Source: Minicystis rosea
GTDB taxonomy: Bacteria; Myxococcota_A; Polyangia; Polyangiales; Polyangiaceae
Direction: 5' to 3'
Length of the DNA: 64,000 nt
NCBI GenBank assembly: GCA_001931535.1
Contig: CP016211.1
Coordinates: 14,771,501 to 14,835,500 of the forward strand
Position numbers and translations under genes: made by a program. Shown here piece after piece: positions 16,255 through 27,297 of the stretch; the stretch's first letter is position 1, and each line of letters opens with the position of its first letter. A model generated the notes under the pieces. The model was not told where the DNA came from. It ran no database searches and worked only from the letters and a program-made list of their open reading frames with translations.

Positions 16255-17004
16255 GTGAATGAACCCTCCAGCATGCAGGGAAGCTCTTTCGAGACATCAT
16301 CCTCGCGGCTCGTCCTCGTGCTCGATTGCGACGACGAGACGTGCCGGTGCCTCGTCGAGGCGCTCGGCGCGGGCTTCACCGTGGTATCGGCGTCGTCGGG
16401 CGCATTGCCCGCGGACGGCGCGCGGCCCGATTTGGTGGTGCTCGGGCCCGGCGCGCGCGGCAGCGTGATTCGCCTCCGGCTCGACGAAGGCCTCGGCGAC
16501 GTGCCGATGTTGCTGATCTCCGAGCCCGGCGGGCGCGAGCCGCGGGCGCGGCTCCTCGGCCCGATGGTGCAGGACTACGTGGAGGCGCCGCTCTCCGCGC
16601 CCGAGGTCCGCGTGCGCGCCGAGAACCTGATTCGCCAGAAGCGGGCGCGCGATCTGCTCCGCCTCTCCGCGCGCAGCGAGGCGACCGATCTGGAGCAGCT
16701 CGCGCACGAGGCCCTGCGCTACCGCGAGGCGCTCGAGGACGCGCTGGCCGAAGCGCTCCGCGCCCGCGATCAAAGCGATCGGGTGAGCCGCACCAAGACG
16801 GCCTTCGTGCGCACCATCGGCCATGAGCTGTCGGCTCCGCTGTCCGCGCTGCGCGAGGCGTTGCCACGTCTCGGCGCGGACTCGCCGCCCGCGCGCGTGG
16901 TGGCCGCCTCGGTGGATTGGATCGCGGAGCTCTGCAAGGCGCTCCTCGATCACGCCGGCAACGACACGATGAAGGCCAACAGCGAGCCGCCGAAGCGGGG
17001 CTGA
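16255..17004 (+). CDS. Pseudo-receiver plus DHp-like signalling protein without an ATPase domain
   Basis: The 249-residue product starts with a receiver-like fold: LVLVLDCDDETC supplies the acidic pair, but the phospho-acceptor position reads PDLVVLGPGA, with Gly where Asp is expected, and the conserved Lys is absent. A coiled-coil-like helix around residues 120-185 leads to KTAFVRTIGHELSAPLSALR, an H-box of histidine-kinase type (HELxxPL). The protein ends about 45 residues later, with no HATPase domain. It could be a phosphotransfer or dimer-titrating partner; that is inference. The start is uncertain (GTG 16255 or ATG 16273). It is convergent with the vWA gene, only 10 nt apart. Confidence 0.7.
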   Translation: MNEPSSMQGSSFETSSSRLVLVLDCDDETCRCLVEALGAGFTVVSASSGALPADGARPDLVVLGPGARGSVIRLRLDEGLGDVPMLLISEPGGREPRARLLGPMVQDYVEAPLSAPEVRVRAENLIRQKRARDLLRLSARSEATDLEQLAHEALRYREALEDALAEALRARDQSDRVSRTKTAFVRTIGHELSAPLSALREALPRLGADSPPARVVAASVDWIAELCKALLDHAGNDTMKANSEPPKRG

Positions 17005-17014
17005 AGCTCGACCG

Positions 17015-18556
17015 TCAACCCTCGTCGGGCGGAGGCGGCGGCTGCGACGTTCCGCGCAGCGATCGCGGGCCGCCCGGCGGGCGGATGCTCACGGGCATGC
17101 TCTCCCGCGCGCGCTCCGGATCGGGCGCGCCTTGCGTCTCCGTGAGGATGGACTTCGCCGCATCCGCGCGGGCCGCGCCGTGGGCCAGCGTGGCGTGATC
17201 GACGACCCAATGGGCGTTGAGCAAATCGAGGTAATCGAGATCGAGCTTGCCGCCCGAAGGCAAGATGAACACGGCCGCGATGTGCGCGTGCTGCCGCACG
17301 GCCTGCACCATCTCGCGCGGGATGTAGAGCGCCGCGTGGGTGAAGAGGTGCACCACCGGTGAGCGAGGATCGCGGTGCCGCGCCATCTCCAGATCGGTGG
17401 CGAGCTCGGCGAAGACGCGCGCGGGGTTGCGGCCGCGCTCGCCCTTGAAGGCGAGCAGGTGCGCCGTGGGGAGCTGCCCGTTGCGGGCGCGCTGCTGCTC
17501 GTAGAGGCGCGAGTCGAAGAAGCGGAAGGCGACGTCCTCGCCCTCGAGGAGGAGCTTCTTGCCGGTCGCGATGGCCATGCCGCGGGCGAAGGTCTGGCGG
17601 TCGCCGCGCATCGACGCGGAGGCGTCGACGAGGAGATAGTGGATGCGCTTCTGTTCGTCGCGGCTCTGCTCGCGGGCGAAATAGAGGACCTCGTTGTCCA
17701 TGAGCCGGCGCATGAGCTCGAGGTCGTCCCAGGCCAGCTCGGTGAGCACCATGCTGTCGATCGAGCCGCGCGTGCCCAGGCCCGAATAGCCGTGCGAAGC
17801 GCTCGTGCCCGACGCTGGACGCGTCTTGGTCTCGAGGACGCTGGGCAGGATCTCCAGCGAGAAATTGACGATGTCGTTGGCCTCGGGCGACTCCAGCGCG
17901 GCCAAGAGATCCACCTGCGCGAGCGCGCCCGCGGAGGCCTCCGATCCGAGCATGCCGAAGAGGCGGAGCGTGTCGAGATCGAGCGCGTCGGCCATGGTGA
18001 GCACGAAGAGGCGGCCGGACTCGAGCGTGGTCAACGCGGCCGCCTCGAAGTCGCGCTTCGTGGCGTCGAAGAGGTTGGGAAGCTGAGCGTCGATGTCGTC
18101 GAAGAGCGACGCGTCGGTGGGCACCGCGGGCCGGTACGCGGGCGCCACGCCCGTGCGCGCGGCCACCGTCCCGAGCAGGCGCGAGAGCACCACCACCACG
18201 AGGTCGTCGCTCATCTTGAGCTGCGCGGCGCGGCGGGCGGCCTCGCTCTCGCCGAGCTCCGTGAGCACCGCGCGGTACGCCTCCGTGTGCCGCGCGCCCT
18301 CACGCATGCGGCTGCGGAGGCCCTCGGGCGGCACGCGCGCGCCGATGGCGAGCTGCTCGCGCGGGGCCGCGAAGAGCAGGCCGATGTCGTGCACGAGCGC
18401 AAACGGGAGCACCACCCCGAGCCGCGACAACCCTTCGAGCCAGCGGAGCGCGCGCAGGCACAGCGAAGTCGAGAGCGGACGCACCTGCGAAATCGCGAGC
18501 GAGCCGAGCGGGCCGGCGATGGCAGGGTCGGTGAGGAGAGAGTCCGGAACGGGCAC
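17015..18556 (-). CDS. von Willebrand factor A domain protein
   Basis: The 513-residue product has an alpha-helical N-terminal half. From about residue 305 it has a vWA domain: HYLLVDASASMRGDRQTF contains the DxSxS MIDAS metal site. VVHLFTHAALYIPREMVQAV and IAAVFILPSGGKLDLDYL follow as later strands of the fold. The C-terminal 50 residues are Pro/Arg-rich and disordered. There is no signal peptide. Such proteins often pair with MoxR-type AAA+ ATPases; none is adjacent here. The GTG at 18556 is the only start that keeps the family-like N-terminus, although its ribosome binding site is weak. Confidence 0.8.
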   Translation of the reverse strand: MPVPDSLLTDPAIAGPLGSLAISQVRPLSTSLCLRALRWLEGLSRLGVVLPFALVHDIGLLFAAPREQLAIGARVPPEGLRSRMREGARHTEAYRAVLTELGESEAARRAAQLKMSDDLVVVVLSRLLGTVAARTGVAPAYRPAVPTDASLFDDIDAQLPNLFDATKRDFEAAALTTLESGRLFVLTMADALDLDTLRLFGMLGSEASAGALAQVDLLAALESPEANDIVNFSLEILPSVLETKTRPASGTSASHGYSGLGTRGSIDSMVLTELAWDDLELMRRLMDNEVLYFAREQSRDEQKRIHYLLVDASASMRGDRQTFARGMAIATGKKLLLEGEDVAFRFFDSRLYEQQRARNGQLPTAHLLAFKGERGRNPARVFAELATDLEMARHRDPRSPVVHLFTHAALYIPREMVQAVRQHAHIAAVFILPSGGKLDLDYLDLLNAHWVVDHATLAHGAARADAAKSILTETQGAPDPERARESMPVSIRPPGGPRSLRGTSQPPPPPDEG

Positions 18557-18677
18557 GGGAGGGCAGGGTATTGCCGAACGCGATCTCCGTCACGTGTGCT
18601 TGGTCGCATTCACACGGCGAGCGTCCGCATCCCGCCTGAGCGCGCCGATGGGGCCGCCCTCGCGCTTCGTCGACGAT

Positions 18678-19181
18678 TCAAAGCAGCGAGCGGCGCATCA
18701 CCAGCGACACGCCGCCGACCCGGTTCACCACCCGGCGCTCTTCGGCGAACGCGAAGCGCTCGTAGAGCCGAACGGCGGCGTTGCCCTCGCGAACCGTGAG
18801 CGCGACGGCGGGGTAGCGGTGGCCCGCGTCGGAAAGCAGCGCATGGAGGAGGACATTTCCGAGGCCTCGGGCTCTCTCCGAAGGCTCGACCGCGATCGCC
18901 AGCTCCGGGACGTCGTGCGTCCAGACCTTCGACGGCGAGGCCACGGCACCCGGCGCGAGGAGCCGAAGCCAAGCAGCGCCGACCGGACGCCCTGCAAGCA
19001 CGACGATGATCCCGAGGTCTCCGGCCCGACCGAAACCTTCGACGTATCCACGGAGCTCCGGATCGATCTTCGCTCGCTCGATGTCCTCCTCGGTTCCGCG
19101 CATCGAGGCGGCGAACGTGAGCATCCGCCACAGAAAGCTCGTATCGGCCGCGGTCGCGGCGCGCGTCGAGAGGTCGTTCAC
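18678..19181 (-). CDS. GNAT family N-acetyltransferase
   Basis: The 167-residue product has the GNAT order: an N-terminal helix region LSTRAATAADTSFLWRML, the beta4/5 strands ELAIAVEPSERARGLGNVLL with the acetyl-CoA pyrophosphate loop (RARGLG), and the C-terminal NAAVRLYERFAFAEERRV. The acceptor substrate cannot be predicted. The start is the GTG in VNDLSTRA. It stands alone, upstream of (minus strand) the vWA gene with a gap of about 120 nt. Confidence 0.85.
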   Translation of the reverse strand: MNDLSTRAATAADTSFLWRMLTFAASMRGTEEDIERAKIDPELRGYVEGFGRAGDLGIIVVLAGRPVGAAWLRLLAPGAVASPSKVWTHDVPELAIAVEPSERARGLGNVLLHALLSDAGHRYPAVALTVREGNAAVRLYERFAFAEERRVVNRVGGVSLVMRRSLL

Positions 19182-19549
19182 GCCGAGAACGTAGCAGCCT
19201 CATCCATGCACCAGAAGGCTCGCAAGCAGACGGAACGACGGGGGGAGTCGCTCTTCGCGCCTTCGTCGATGGCCGGCTCGTTCCCCATCGGAGGTGGGGC
19301 GAGGCCATGGTCGTCGACGCGCGCGGCACTCTCGATCCGCTCGTGACGAGCGCCCAATGCACCCGTGCCCGCTCGATCGTCGCGACGCTCTCCACTCGAC
19401 GTCCGCCCGCTCGGTCGCGGTGGTGGCGGCGCAGTCAGCGAGCGCGCGCGGCCGCGCGATTGGCGCGCAGGCCGATTGACGGGCGGCGCCCCTCGGCCTC
19501 ACGAACCCCGCGCTCGGGCGGCGGTGTGTCGCCGGCGAGCTGGAGGCGC
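19182..19549. other. Intergenic region before the encapsulin operon
   Basis: About 370 nt between divergent GNAT and ferritin genes. Open frames cross it but lack coding features. I found no iron-box-like palindrome or other clear operator by eye. Confidence 0.45.
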
Positions 19550-19987
19550 ATGAGCAGCGAAAGCTACCACGAGCCGCTGGATCTCCTCTCCGAAGACACG
19601 CGGAACATGCACCGCGGCATCGTCTCGCTCATCGAGGAGCTGGAAGCTGTCGACTGGTACACCCAGCGCGCGGAGGCCTGCTCGGACGCGGAGCTCAAGG
19701 CGGTGCTCTTGCACCACCGAAACGAGGAGATCGAGCACGCGATCATGAACCTCGAGTGGCTGCGCCGGAACAGCTCTCAGTTCGACGAGAAGATGCGCAT
19801 CTACCTCTTCACCGAAGGGAGCATCGTCGGCGTCGAAGCGCGCGCGGAGGCCGCAGAGCGCGCCGGTGAAGCCCCGACTGGGGCCGCTTCCTCCGAGCCG
19901 GCGGACGCGGAGCAGCGCAAGGCGACCGCCCCCGGGCCACGGCGCGCGTTGAATGGATCGCTCGGCATTGGCAGCTTGAAAGGATAG
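19550..19987 (+). CDS. Encapsulated ferritin-like protein (EncFtn) with encapsulin-targeting peptide
   Basis: The 145-residue product starts MSSESYHEPLDLLSEDTRNM, the typical beginning of encapsulated ferritins. The two-helix half-ferritin carries the ferroxidase ligands at Glu30 and at Glu60-x-x-His63 (NEEIEHAIM), with Trp36, as in the studied Rhodospirillum protein. A linker of about 35 residues leads to the C-terminal NGSLGIGSLKG, the short peptide that docks cargo on the inner shell wall. It oxidises Fe(II) for mineral storage inside the compartment. GGAGG is present just before the ATG (19542-19546). The shell gene follows after 8 nt, so the two are co-translated from one operon. Confidence 0.95.
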   Translation: MSSESYHEPLDLLSEDTRNMHRGIVSLIEELEAVDWYTQRAEACSDAELKAVLLHHRNEEIEHAIMNLEWLRRNSSQFDEKMRIYLFTEGSIVGVEARAEAAERAGEAPTGAASSEPADAEQRKATAPGPRRALNGSLGIGSLKG

Positions 19988-19995
19988 GTGGAGCG

Positions 19996-20802
<807 letters not shown>

Positions 20803-20981
20803 ACCGATGCCGGCCAGGAGAGAGGATCGCGAGGGCGCGAGGATTCAGCTCTGCCACGAAATCGCGATCCACGAGGTGGATGCGCAGTCATTGGAAGCCT
20901 CATCGCATCGGGCAAAGATGGATGGCTTGAAGAAAATCGTCAGTTCTCCGCCCCGACCGCGAAGCATGCCATGCTCGTCGG

Positions 20982-21533
20982 GTGAGCGCGCTCGCCGGCA
21001 TTCAGTCCCTCGATGAACGAATCCTGACCTCGGTGCACGGTGCTCCCGCCGTGCTCGTGCCCCTCTTTCACATCATCACGGTCATCGGCGGCGGTTGGGG
21101 GCTCTTCGCGCTCGTCCCCTTCGCCGTTCGCAAGGCCACGCGATCTTCCACGTTGTGGCTCTTCGCGGCGCTCACGGCGACGAGCGCGCTCGTCAGCACC
21201 CTCAAGGCCATCGTCGGGCGCGTGCGGCCCTGCGATGCGCTCGGTTGGTGCAACCCGATTGCGATTGCGTCGCCGGGCGGGCACTCGTTTCCGAGCGGGC
21301 ATGCGGCGGGATCGTTCGCGTTCGCGGCCTTCGTGAGCGTGCTCGCGCCGCGCTGGGCGCCGCTCGCGACGGCTTGGGCCGTGGCCGTGGCGCTCTCGCG
21401 GTGCGTGCTCGGCGTGCACTATCCGAGCGACGTGGTGGTGGGCGCGCTCCTCGGGAGCCTCGTGGGCGCGCTGTTCGCGCGCCTCGCGCGACGGTCTCCG
21501 CCGCCGCCCGGCGCCGAGACCGTCACGCCGTAG
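20982..21533 (+). CDS. PAP2 family membrane phosphatase
   Basis: The 183-residue protein has about five membrane helices and the three PAP2 signatures: KAIVGRVRP (KxxxxxxRP), FPSGHA (PSGH), and SRCVLGVHYPSDV (SRxxxxxHxxxD). The family removes phosphate from lipid phosphates or undecaprenyl pyrophosphate; the substrate here is not known. The start is the GTG at 20982 (VSALAGIQSLDER). It is convergent with the LOG gene, with a gap of 9 nt. It follows encapsulin by 179 nt, and no functional link is implied. Confidence 0.88.
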   Translation: MSALAGIQSLDERILTSVHGAPAVLVPLFHIITVIGGGWGLFALVPFAVRKATRSSTLWLFAALTATSALVSTLKAIVGRVRPCDALGWCNPIAIASPGGHSFPSGHAAGSFAFAAFVSVLAPRWAPLATAWAVAVALSRCVLGVHYPSDVVVGALLGSLVGALFARLARRSPPPPGAETVTP

Positions 21534-21542
21534 CCGTAGCGG

Positions 21543-22124
21543 TCAGGTCTGCGCCGGGCCGAGGACCGCCGGCACTTCGGGCGTCGCAACGCTGACCAAA
21601 CGATCGAGCAAGCGATCGACGTCGCTCTCCACGAAGAGCATGGCACGATGCTCGGGGCGCAAGAGGCCTTCGCGCGCCGCGTGATCGAGGAAGGCGACGA
21701 GCGAGGTCCAGTAGCCGTCGACGTCGAGCAGCGCGACCGGCTTCTTGTGCAGCCCGAGCTGCGACCACGTGAGCACCTCGAAGATCTCGTCGAGCGTGCC
21801 GAAGCCGCCCGGGAGCGCCACGAACGCGTCGGATCGCGCGCCCATCTCGGCCTTGCGCTCGTGCATCGAGCCCACGAGCACGAGCTCGGTGAGGCCGCGG
21901 TGTGCGATCTCGCGCTTGGTCATGAAGTCCGGCAGGATGCCGCAGGTGCGGCCGCCGCGGGCCGCCGCCGCATCGGCGACGGCGCCCATCAAGCCCACGG
22001 ACGCGCCGCCATACACGAGACCGAGATCGCGCGCGGCCAGCGCTTCACCGAGCCGCGTCGCGGCGGCCATGTAGGCCGGCCGCGCGCCGGGGTTGCTACC
22101 ACAGAACACGCATACGCTTCGCAT
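21543..22124 (-). CDS. LOG family protein (TIGR00730 Rossmann fold, nucleoside monophosphate phosphoribohydrolase-like)
   Basis: The 193-residue protein begins MRSVCVFCGSNPGARPAY. It carries LVYGGASVGLMGAVADAA and the diagnostic PGGFGTLDEIFEVLTWSQLG, where PGGxGTxxE is the LOG active-site motif. These proteins cleave 5'-monophosphate nucleotides to ribose phosphate and base; cytokinin activation is the best-known example. They were long mislabelled lysine decarboxylase. It lies 34 nt behind argS on the opposite-running order of the same strand, with argS downstream. Confidence 0.92.
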   Translation of the reverse strand: MRSVCVFCGSNPGARPAYMAAATRLGEALAARDLGLVYGGASVGLMGAVADAAAARGGRTCGILPDFMTKREIAHRGLTELVLVGSMHERKAEMGARSDAFVALPGGFGTLDEIFEVLTWSQLGLHKKPVALLDVDGYWTSLVAFLDHAAREGLLRPEHRAMLFVESDVDRLLDRLVSVATPEVPAVLGPAQT

Positions 22125-22158
22125 CGGGCAGGCCTATAAGCGATGCGCGCGTTCTCGG

Positions 22159-23901
<1,743 letters not shown>

Positions 23902-23976
23902 GCTTTGGCGGCGCGCCGTCGCGGCGTCAAAGCATGCGTGCGGCCTCGGCCGCGTTCTCCTTTGGACGAGCGCGGT

Positions 23977-24519
23977 TCAGGCCGCTTTCTTGGGGGTGCC
24001 GCTCTCGGGCCCCTTCTTCGGTTCGGCGGCGCGCGTCTCGCTCGTCCCCACGCCCACGTGGATCTTGCGCCCCTGCGCCTCGGCCCGCTTGGGGATGGTG
24101 ATCTCCAGCACACCGTTCGCCAGATCGGCCCGGACGCGCTCCGCATCGACGCCCTCCGGCAAGGTCAGCGTGCGGCTGAAGGTGCCGTAGCTGCGCTCGT
24201 ACGCGAAGTAGCGCTCACCCTCTTGGCGTTGCTCTTCTTCGCGCTTGCCCGTCACCGTCAGGCGGTTGCCGGTGATGTCGACCTCGATGTCCCTTTCCTG
24301 CACTCCGGGCAGATCCGCGCGGACCAGGAACGCATCCTTGGTCTCCTTCACCTCGATGTCGGGCGCGATGATGTCGGGTGTCCTCGCCAGGCCGCCGAGC
24401 ACGTCGGCGCCCATCAACTCGCGGATCATGCGGAATGGATCCGTCATGGCCCGCATCGTCTCCCCTCCTCGCACGAGCCCCTGCTCCCGCGGCTCGCCCC
24501 TTCGCGTCATGTTGCCCAT
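23977..24519 (-). CDS. Small heat-shock protein, Hsp20/alpha-crystallin family
   Basis: The 180-residue protein is a cytosolic holdase chaperone. The alpha-crystallin domain spans about residues 55-150: APDIEVKETKDAFLVRADLP, VDITGNRLTVTGKRE and ANGVLEITIPKR. A C-terminal Lys/Pro/Gly-rich tail follows. The ATG at 24519 is preceded by GGAGGG at 5 nt, an excellent ribosome binding site; a longer frame upstream is therefore rejected. It is divergent from the site-2 protease gene, the 120 nt between them holding both promoters. No CIRCE element was seen. Confidence 0.95.
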   Translation of the reverse strand: MGNMTRRGEPREQGLVRGGETMRAMTDPFRMIRELMGADVLGGLARTPDIIAPDIEVKETKDAFLVRADLPGVQERDIEVDITGNRLTVTGKREEEQRQEGERYFAYERSYGTFSRTLTLPEGVDAERVRADLANGVLEITIPKRAEAQGRKIHVGVGTSETRAAEPKKGPESGTPKKAA

Positions 24520-24641
24520 GATTTCCCTCCGAAGATCGCTTTGAGGTGACGGGCAGGATCCGTGCGCGACACAACCCGCGCATCGCTTCACACCCATGCG
24601 CTCGTGTCCGGGCGGCACGTGGCTTGCCGCTGTGGACAGGC

Positions 24642-25763
24642 ATGTTCGAGCAAGGCCTCACGGTCCTTCGTATCCGCGGGATCCCCGTGCGTCTCCATCT
24701 CTCGCTGCTCGTGTTCCTGCCGTATGTCGCTTATGTGGCCACGCGCCAATATCGATATCTGGGGAGCCGGCTCGGCGTCGGGCCGGAAGATCTGCACATG
24801 CCGCCGGCCTTCTGGGGCATCATCCTGGCCGTCGGGCTGTTCGTGGCCGTCCTCGCGCACGAGCTCGCGCACTCGCTGGTCGCGATTCGATACGGCGCCC
24901 GCGTGCGCTCGATCACGCTGATGATGCTCGGCGGCGTCTCGCTCATCGAAGACGATCTCCCGCCCCGCAAAGAAGCCTGGATGGCCTTCGTCGGCCCCCT
25001 GGCGAGCTTCGGTATCGCCGCGGTGAGCTATGCGCTCTACCGCTTCGTGCCGCTCCCGGCGGAGGTCGACATCGCGCTCTTCTCGTTCGCCGTCACCAAC
25101 GCGGCGCTCGCCATCTTCAACATGCTGCCCGCGTTCCCGATGGATGGCGGGCGTGTGGTGCGCGGCGTTCTCGCGGGCCGCCTCGGCATCGAGCGCGCGA
25201 CCTTGGTCGCCTCGCGGCTCGGTCAGGCGATGGCGGTGCTCTTCGCCGTCTGGGCGCTCTGGTCCTTCAACATCATCCTCCTCTTCATCGCCTGGTTCGT
25301 TTGGGCAGGCGCCGTCGCCGAGCGCCAGCGCCTCTCGATCCTGAGCGCCCTGCGCGGCCTGCACGTGACCGACTTCATGTCCGATCGCCTCGGCGACGCG
25401 TGGATCGACGAGCCCGTCGGCGAAGTGCTGCGCCGCCTCGCCCGCGCCGGCTTCGCGGGCGCGCGCGTGCTCACGCGCGATGCCGTCGACGCCCCGCACG
25501 TCGCCGGCGTGGTGACGGCAGAAGCGCTCGAAGGCACGGCGGAGCGCGGCGGGGCCGGCGCTCCCGTCTCCGCCGCCATGGATGAAGCCCCGCGCGCCGT
25601 GCACGCAGGCGACGACGCCACGCTCGCGCTCGGCGCGCTCTCACGCGGTCAAGGCAACGCCGTCGTCGTGCTCGACGCGGAGGATCACGTCGTCGGCCTG
25701 GTGACCGCCGCCGACATCCGCCGCGCCGTGGCCCTCGGCCGCCTCCGCGAGCACCGTGTTTGA
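24642..25763 (+). CDS. Site-2 protease family (M50) membrane peptidase with CBS domains
   Basis: The 373-residue protein begins MFEQGLTVLRIRGIPVRLHL. It has about six membrane helices carrying the zinc motif VLAHELAHSLVAI (HExxH) and the second ligand region NMLPAFPMDGGRVVRGV (NxxPxxxMDGG). The C-terminal 130 residues form a CBS pair (LHVTDFMSDRLGDAWIDEP; VVVLDAEDHVVGLVTAADI), which usually senses adenine nucleotides. It belongs to the Rip3-like group that cleaves membrane-embedded substrates. The start at 24642 gives the family-like N-terminus; the preceding 32 codons of the frame look non-coding. It is divergent from hsp20. Confidence 0.92.
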   Translation: MFEQGLTVLRIRGIPVRLHLSLLVFLPYVAYVATRQYRYLGSRLGVGPEDLHMPPAFWGIILAVGLFVAVLAHELAHSLVAIRYGARVRSITLMMLGGVSLIEDDLPPRKEAWMAFVGPLASFGIAAVSYALYRFVPLPAEVDIALFSFAVTNAALAIFNMLPAFPMDGGRVVRGVLAGRLGIERATLVASRLGQAMAVLFAVWALWSFNIILLFIAWFVWAGAVAERQRLSILSALRGLHVTDFMSDRLGDAWIDEPVGEVLRRLARAGFAGARVLTRDAVDAPHVAGVVTAEALEGTAERGGAGAPVSAAMDEAPRAVHAGDDATLALGALSRGQGNAVVVLDAEDHVVGLVTAADIRRAVALGRLREHRV

Positions 25764-25769
25764 AGCTGG

Positions 25770-25789
25770 GACCGAGACGCCTCTCGGTC
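25770..25789. terminator. Bidirectional hairpin between convergent genes
   Basis: GACCGAGA (25770-25777) and TCTCGGTC (25782-25789) form a perfect 8-bp stem with a CGCC loop. It sits between the stop at 25763 (plus) and the stop at 25791 (minus) and can serve both. Confidence 0.65.
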
Positions 25790-25790
25790 T

Positions 25791-26249
25791 CTAAAGGTAT
25801 TTCACCTTCACCCGGATCTCGGTCGCAGTGCCGGGAAATACGAGCTTCGCATCTTTGAAGCTCGGCGGCCCCAAGGTGCCTTTGGCGTCGTTCGACACGG
25901 CCACACCCTCTTTGGGAATGCCGATGAAATTCGTGTCCAGCTTGCCGTTGTCGTTCTCGTCGTGAAAGCACGCGACGGCGTACGTGCCCGCCGGGATCGG
26001 ATCGAAGCTGCACGACGACGTGCGGCTCGCGATCGAGCACCACTTCGTCTGCGCGGCTGCGCCGAGATCCTTGGGAAAGCCCTTCTCCGAAGCATGGAGA
26101 GAGCAGCCCACCCGCCCGGTGTCGTTGCGCAGATCGGTGAGCCGCACGGAGAGGACGCCTTTCTGCGGCGGGTCGGCGCGCGAAGCCCCGGCGCCGAAGA
26201 GCCATGTCGTCGCAAAGGCCGACAGCCACACGATGACTCGCGCTCTCAT
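25791..26249 (-). CDS. DUF2141 family secreted protein
   Basis: The 152-residue product has a Sec signal peptide ending near AGASRADPP. The DUF2141 pattern follows: LSVRLTDLRNDTGRVGCSLH, IPAGTYAVACFHDENDNGKL and GIPKEGVAVSNDAKG. The family folds as a beta-sandwich; its function is unknown. AAGGAG lies 8 nt before the ATG at 26249. Its ATG overlaps the stop of the SRPBCC gene (ATGA), so the two are translationally coupled. It is the last gene of the marR operon. Confidence 0.88.
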   Translation of the reverse strand: MRARVIVWLSAFATTWLFGAGASRADPPQKGVLSVRLTDLRNDTGRVGCSLHASEKGFPKDLGAAAQTKWCSIASRTSSCSFDPIPAGTYAVACFHDENDNGKLDTNFIGIPKEGVAVSNDAKGTLGPPSFKDAKLVFPGTATEIRVKVKYL

Positions 26250-26734
26250 GGATTCATCTCCTTCTGCACCCTCGCATCCAGAGAGCTTTTCGTCCGGGGA
26301 TTGCCCTCGTCGTCGAGGTCGGCGAGCACGGCTGGCAGGTTCTTCCCGAACATCTTCTTGCGGACGGGCGTCATCACGAGCTTCGCCACGAAGAGCCCGC
26401 CGATGCCCTTGAAGCCCGTTTGCGCGAACGTGAGGCGCGTGCCGCTCCCGTGCGGATCGAGCCGGTAAGTGAGCTCCATCGTATCGCCTTCGTCGGCGAG
26501 CCACGAGTAGCGGAGCACGGAAGGCTCGGTCGCCTCGAGCATCTCGCAGTCGACGACCCCGCTCCAACCGGGCTGCGGCTTGCCCACGAACCTGAACCGC
26601 GTCCCGACGACCGTCGAGAACCCTTCGGGCCGCGCCGCGACGAGCCATCGCTCCATCAGCGCCGGCTCGGTCAAGGCACGCCAGACCTTCTTCGGAGAAT
26701 GCGCGTATTCGCGAACGATGTGGATGTCGCTCAT
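26246..26734 (-). CDS. SRPBCC (START/AHSA1-like) domain protein
   Basis: The 162-residue product begins MSDIHIVREYAHSPKKVWRA, followed by LTEPALMERWLVAARPEGFS, the usual AHSA1-type opening. The helix-grip fold forms a hydrophobic ligand cavity; the ligand is unknown. The ATG at 26734 has GAGG upstream and is preferred over an ATG at 26773, which would overlap marR. It lies 35 nt downstream of marR and overlaps the DUF2141 start by 4 nt. ArsR/MarR regulators next to AHSA1 genes are a recurring arrangement. Confidence 0.88.
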   Translation of the reverse strand: MSDIHIVREYAHSPKKVWRALTEPALMERWLVAARPEGFSTVVGTRFRFVGKPQPGWSGVVDCEMLEATEPSVLRYSWLADEGDTMELTYRLDPHGSGTRLTFAQTGFKGIGGLFVAKLVMTPVRKKMFGKNLPAVLADLDDEGNPRTKSSLDARVQKEMNP

Positions 26735-26769
26735 GGATGCACCTCGATGGGCAAAAGGCTCGTCTCCGC

Positions 26770-27219
26770 TCACTTGTCCAGGTTCTTCACCACACGCTCG
26801 AGGAGCGTGCGGAGCAGCTCCTTCTCCTTCTCGGTGAAGCCGGCCGTCGCGATCTCCTCCGCTTCGATGAGCTGCTCCTTGGCCTTGGGGAAGCGCGCGT
26901 AGGCCAGGCGGGTCAGCGTCACGAGGCTCGCGCGCCGGTCATTCGGATCGGGCTCGCGCTGCACCACGCCGTCGCGCTCCATGCGCGACAGGATCGCGGC
27001 CATCGTGGGCTGCTCGACCTCGGCGCGCGCCGCCAGATCCTTCTGCGACATGGCCTTGCGCTCTTGAAGCGCATGGAGCACCGGCAGGTAGCCCATCCCC
27101 AGGCCGAGGGGGCGCAGCCGCGCCTCTTGCACGCGGAGGAGCGCCCGGGAAGCACGGTTGATCCAGAAGGACGCCGACGTCGCCGGGCTCCAGCGGTCGC
27201 GCGCCGTTCCATCTTGCAT
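26770..27219 (-). CDS. MarR family transcriptional regulator
   Basis: The 149-residue product is a winged helix-turn-helix repressor. LGMGYLPVLHALQERKAMSQ, KDLAARAEVEQPTMAAILSR and MERDGVVQREPDPNDRRASL are the DNA-binding region including the wing (DPNDRR). The flanking helices form the dimer. The start codon lies inside the left arm of a 15-bp palindrome (27215-27254), so autorepression is likely. It heads an operon with the SRPBCC and DUF2141 genes, which are its probable targets. Confidence 0.93.
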   Translation of the reverse strand: MQDGTARDRWSPATSASFWINRASRALLRVQEARLRPLGLGMGYLPVLHALQERKAMSQKDLAARAEVEQPTMAAILSRMERDGVVQREPDPNDRRASLVTLTRLAYARFPKAKEQLIEAEEIATAGFTEKEKELLRTLLERVVKNLDK

Positions 27220-27254
27220 AGTCGGCTATGCTAATTTGAATAGCTGACTATGCA
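27215..27254. promoter_or_regulatory. Palindromic operator at the marR start
   Basis: The arms are TGCATAGTCGGCTAT (27215-27229) and ATAGCTGACTATGCA (27240-27254). They are complementary over 15 bp with one mismatch and a 10-nt spacer (gctaatttga). The right half is AT-rich and could include the promoter. The left arm covers the marR ATG (27217-27219). Each arm also contains a smaller half-palindrome (ATAGTCggCTAT), so two dimers could bind. Confidence 0.8.
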
Positions 27255-27297
27255 AATCGAAATCGGATCGTAGGGGGTGGCCTGACGGTTGGTCGAA

